Source: DATKQJ01 sp035534295 (GTDB lineage Bacteria > Chloroflexota > Dormibacteria > Dormibacterales > Dormibacteraceae). From it: a DNA stretch of 22,024 nucleotides. The notes under the pieces are model-generated. The model ran no database searches. It was not told where the DNA came from and saw only the letters and a program-made list of their open reading frames with translations. The DNA lies in contig DATLSE010000017.1 of assembly GCA_035534295.1 (NCBI GenBank), positions 1 to 22,024 on the forward strand, given 5' to 3'. Positions 21,820 through 22,024 of the stretch are shown here, one piece after another. Position numbers and translations under genes: made by a program. Within the stretch, counting starts at the first letter, position 1. Every line of letters starts with the position of its first letter.

Positions 21820-22024
21820 TATAACGCCGTGTAGGGGTCAGGATGGACCAGACCTCTGCGGGGAGACCGGCGTTGGGCTATACGGCTTGAGACCGTCGGA
21901 TTTAGACACCGGCCCTCGCCCTTTGACTGAGGCGGCGATGGGGTTCCAACGGCAGAGACCGGAGATGGCGCATCAGCGGACGCTGGTCAGAGGTAGCGAG
22001 AACCACTGGGGTCGACCAAAGATA
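21820..22024. other. Terminal 205 bases without a recognisable gene
   Basis: No convincing coding frame, tRNA or known riboswitch signature was found on either strand. The word GAGACCG occurs three times (21863-21869, 21889-21895, 21955-21961) with unequal spacing, and short inverted repeats such as GGTC/GACC near 21837-21850 are present. It may be the leader of a gene beyond the window or a small structured RNA, but nothing here proves either. Confidence 0.4.

Noticed and set aside
21863..21961. Three GAGACCG copies as a repeat array or CRISPR
   Set aside because: Only seven bases are shared and spacing is uneven (26 and 66), so it does not form an array.

Overview
The window is a dense, high-GC bacterial chromosome segment in which almost every gene lies on the minus strand and genes overlap by a few bases. 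The gene content (short HisG plus HisZ, arg and his genes in one string, GreA-LysS-SerS, GAF/HD-GYP signalling, a TPR protein with an acidic tail, a lipoprotein branched-chain-type binding protein) resembles environmental Terrabacteria such as Chloroflexota or Dormibacterota. That placement is an impression from gene content, not from a search.

Left edge (1-700): the C-terminal part of a tyrosine recombinase runs off the window start and points at the 3' end of a tRNA-Ser(UGA) gene. This is the usual layout of one end of an integrative element inserted at a tRNA, so DNA left of about 609 is probably acquired.

792-6728, minus strand, in transcription order: GAF/HD-GYP phosphodiesterase, MBL-fold hydrolase, GreA, LysS, SerS, then tRNA-Ser(UGA). 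A cyclic-dinucleotide-type signalling pair precedes a transcription and translation block, and SerS is followed directly by its substrate tRNA.

6757-19434, minus strand, in transcription order: hisZ-hisG-hisD-hisB-hisH-hisF-hisI, a 28-bp AT-rich gap with a possible tandem ARG box, then argC-argJ-argB-argD-argR-argG-argH. Most junctions overlap (ATGA or GTGA), implying translational coupling. The his set lacks hisA, hisE, hisC and a histidinol-phosphatase. The arg set lacks argA and the ornithine carbamoyltransferase gene. ArgJ can recycle the acetyl group and ArgB has features of an arginine-inhibited kinase, so the arg operon looks like the cyclic pathway with repression by its own ArgR. The conserved ArgH N-terminus is encoded upstream of any ATG, GTG or TTG codon, so its start appears non-canonical.

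Right edge: a TPR protein with a long acidic tail (minus) is divergent from a lipoprotein ABC-type solute-binding protein (plus). The last 205 bases hold no gene I can recognise.

The least explained items are the TPR/acidic-tail protein, the enlarged HD-GYP domain, the argH start, and the integrated element whose end is visible at the left.
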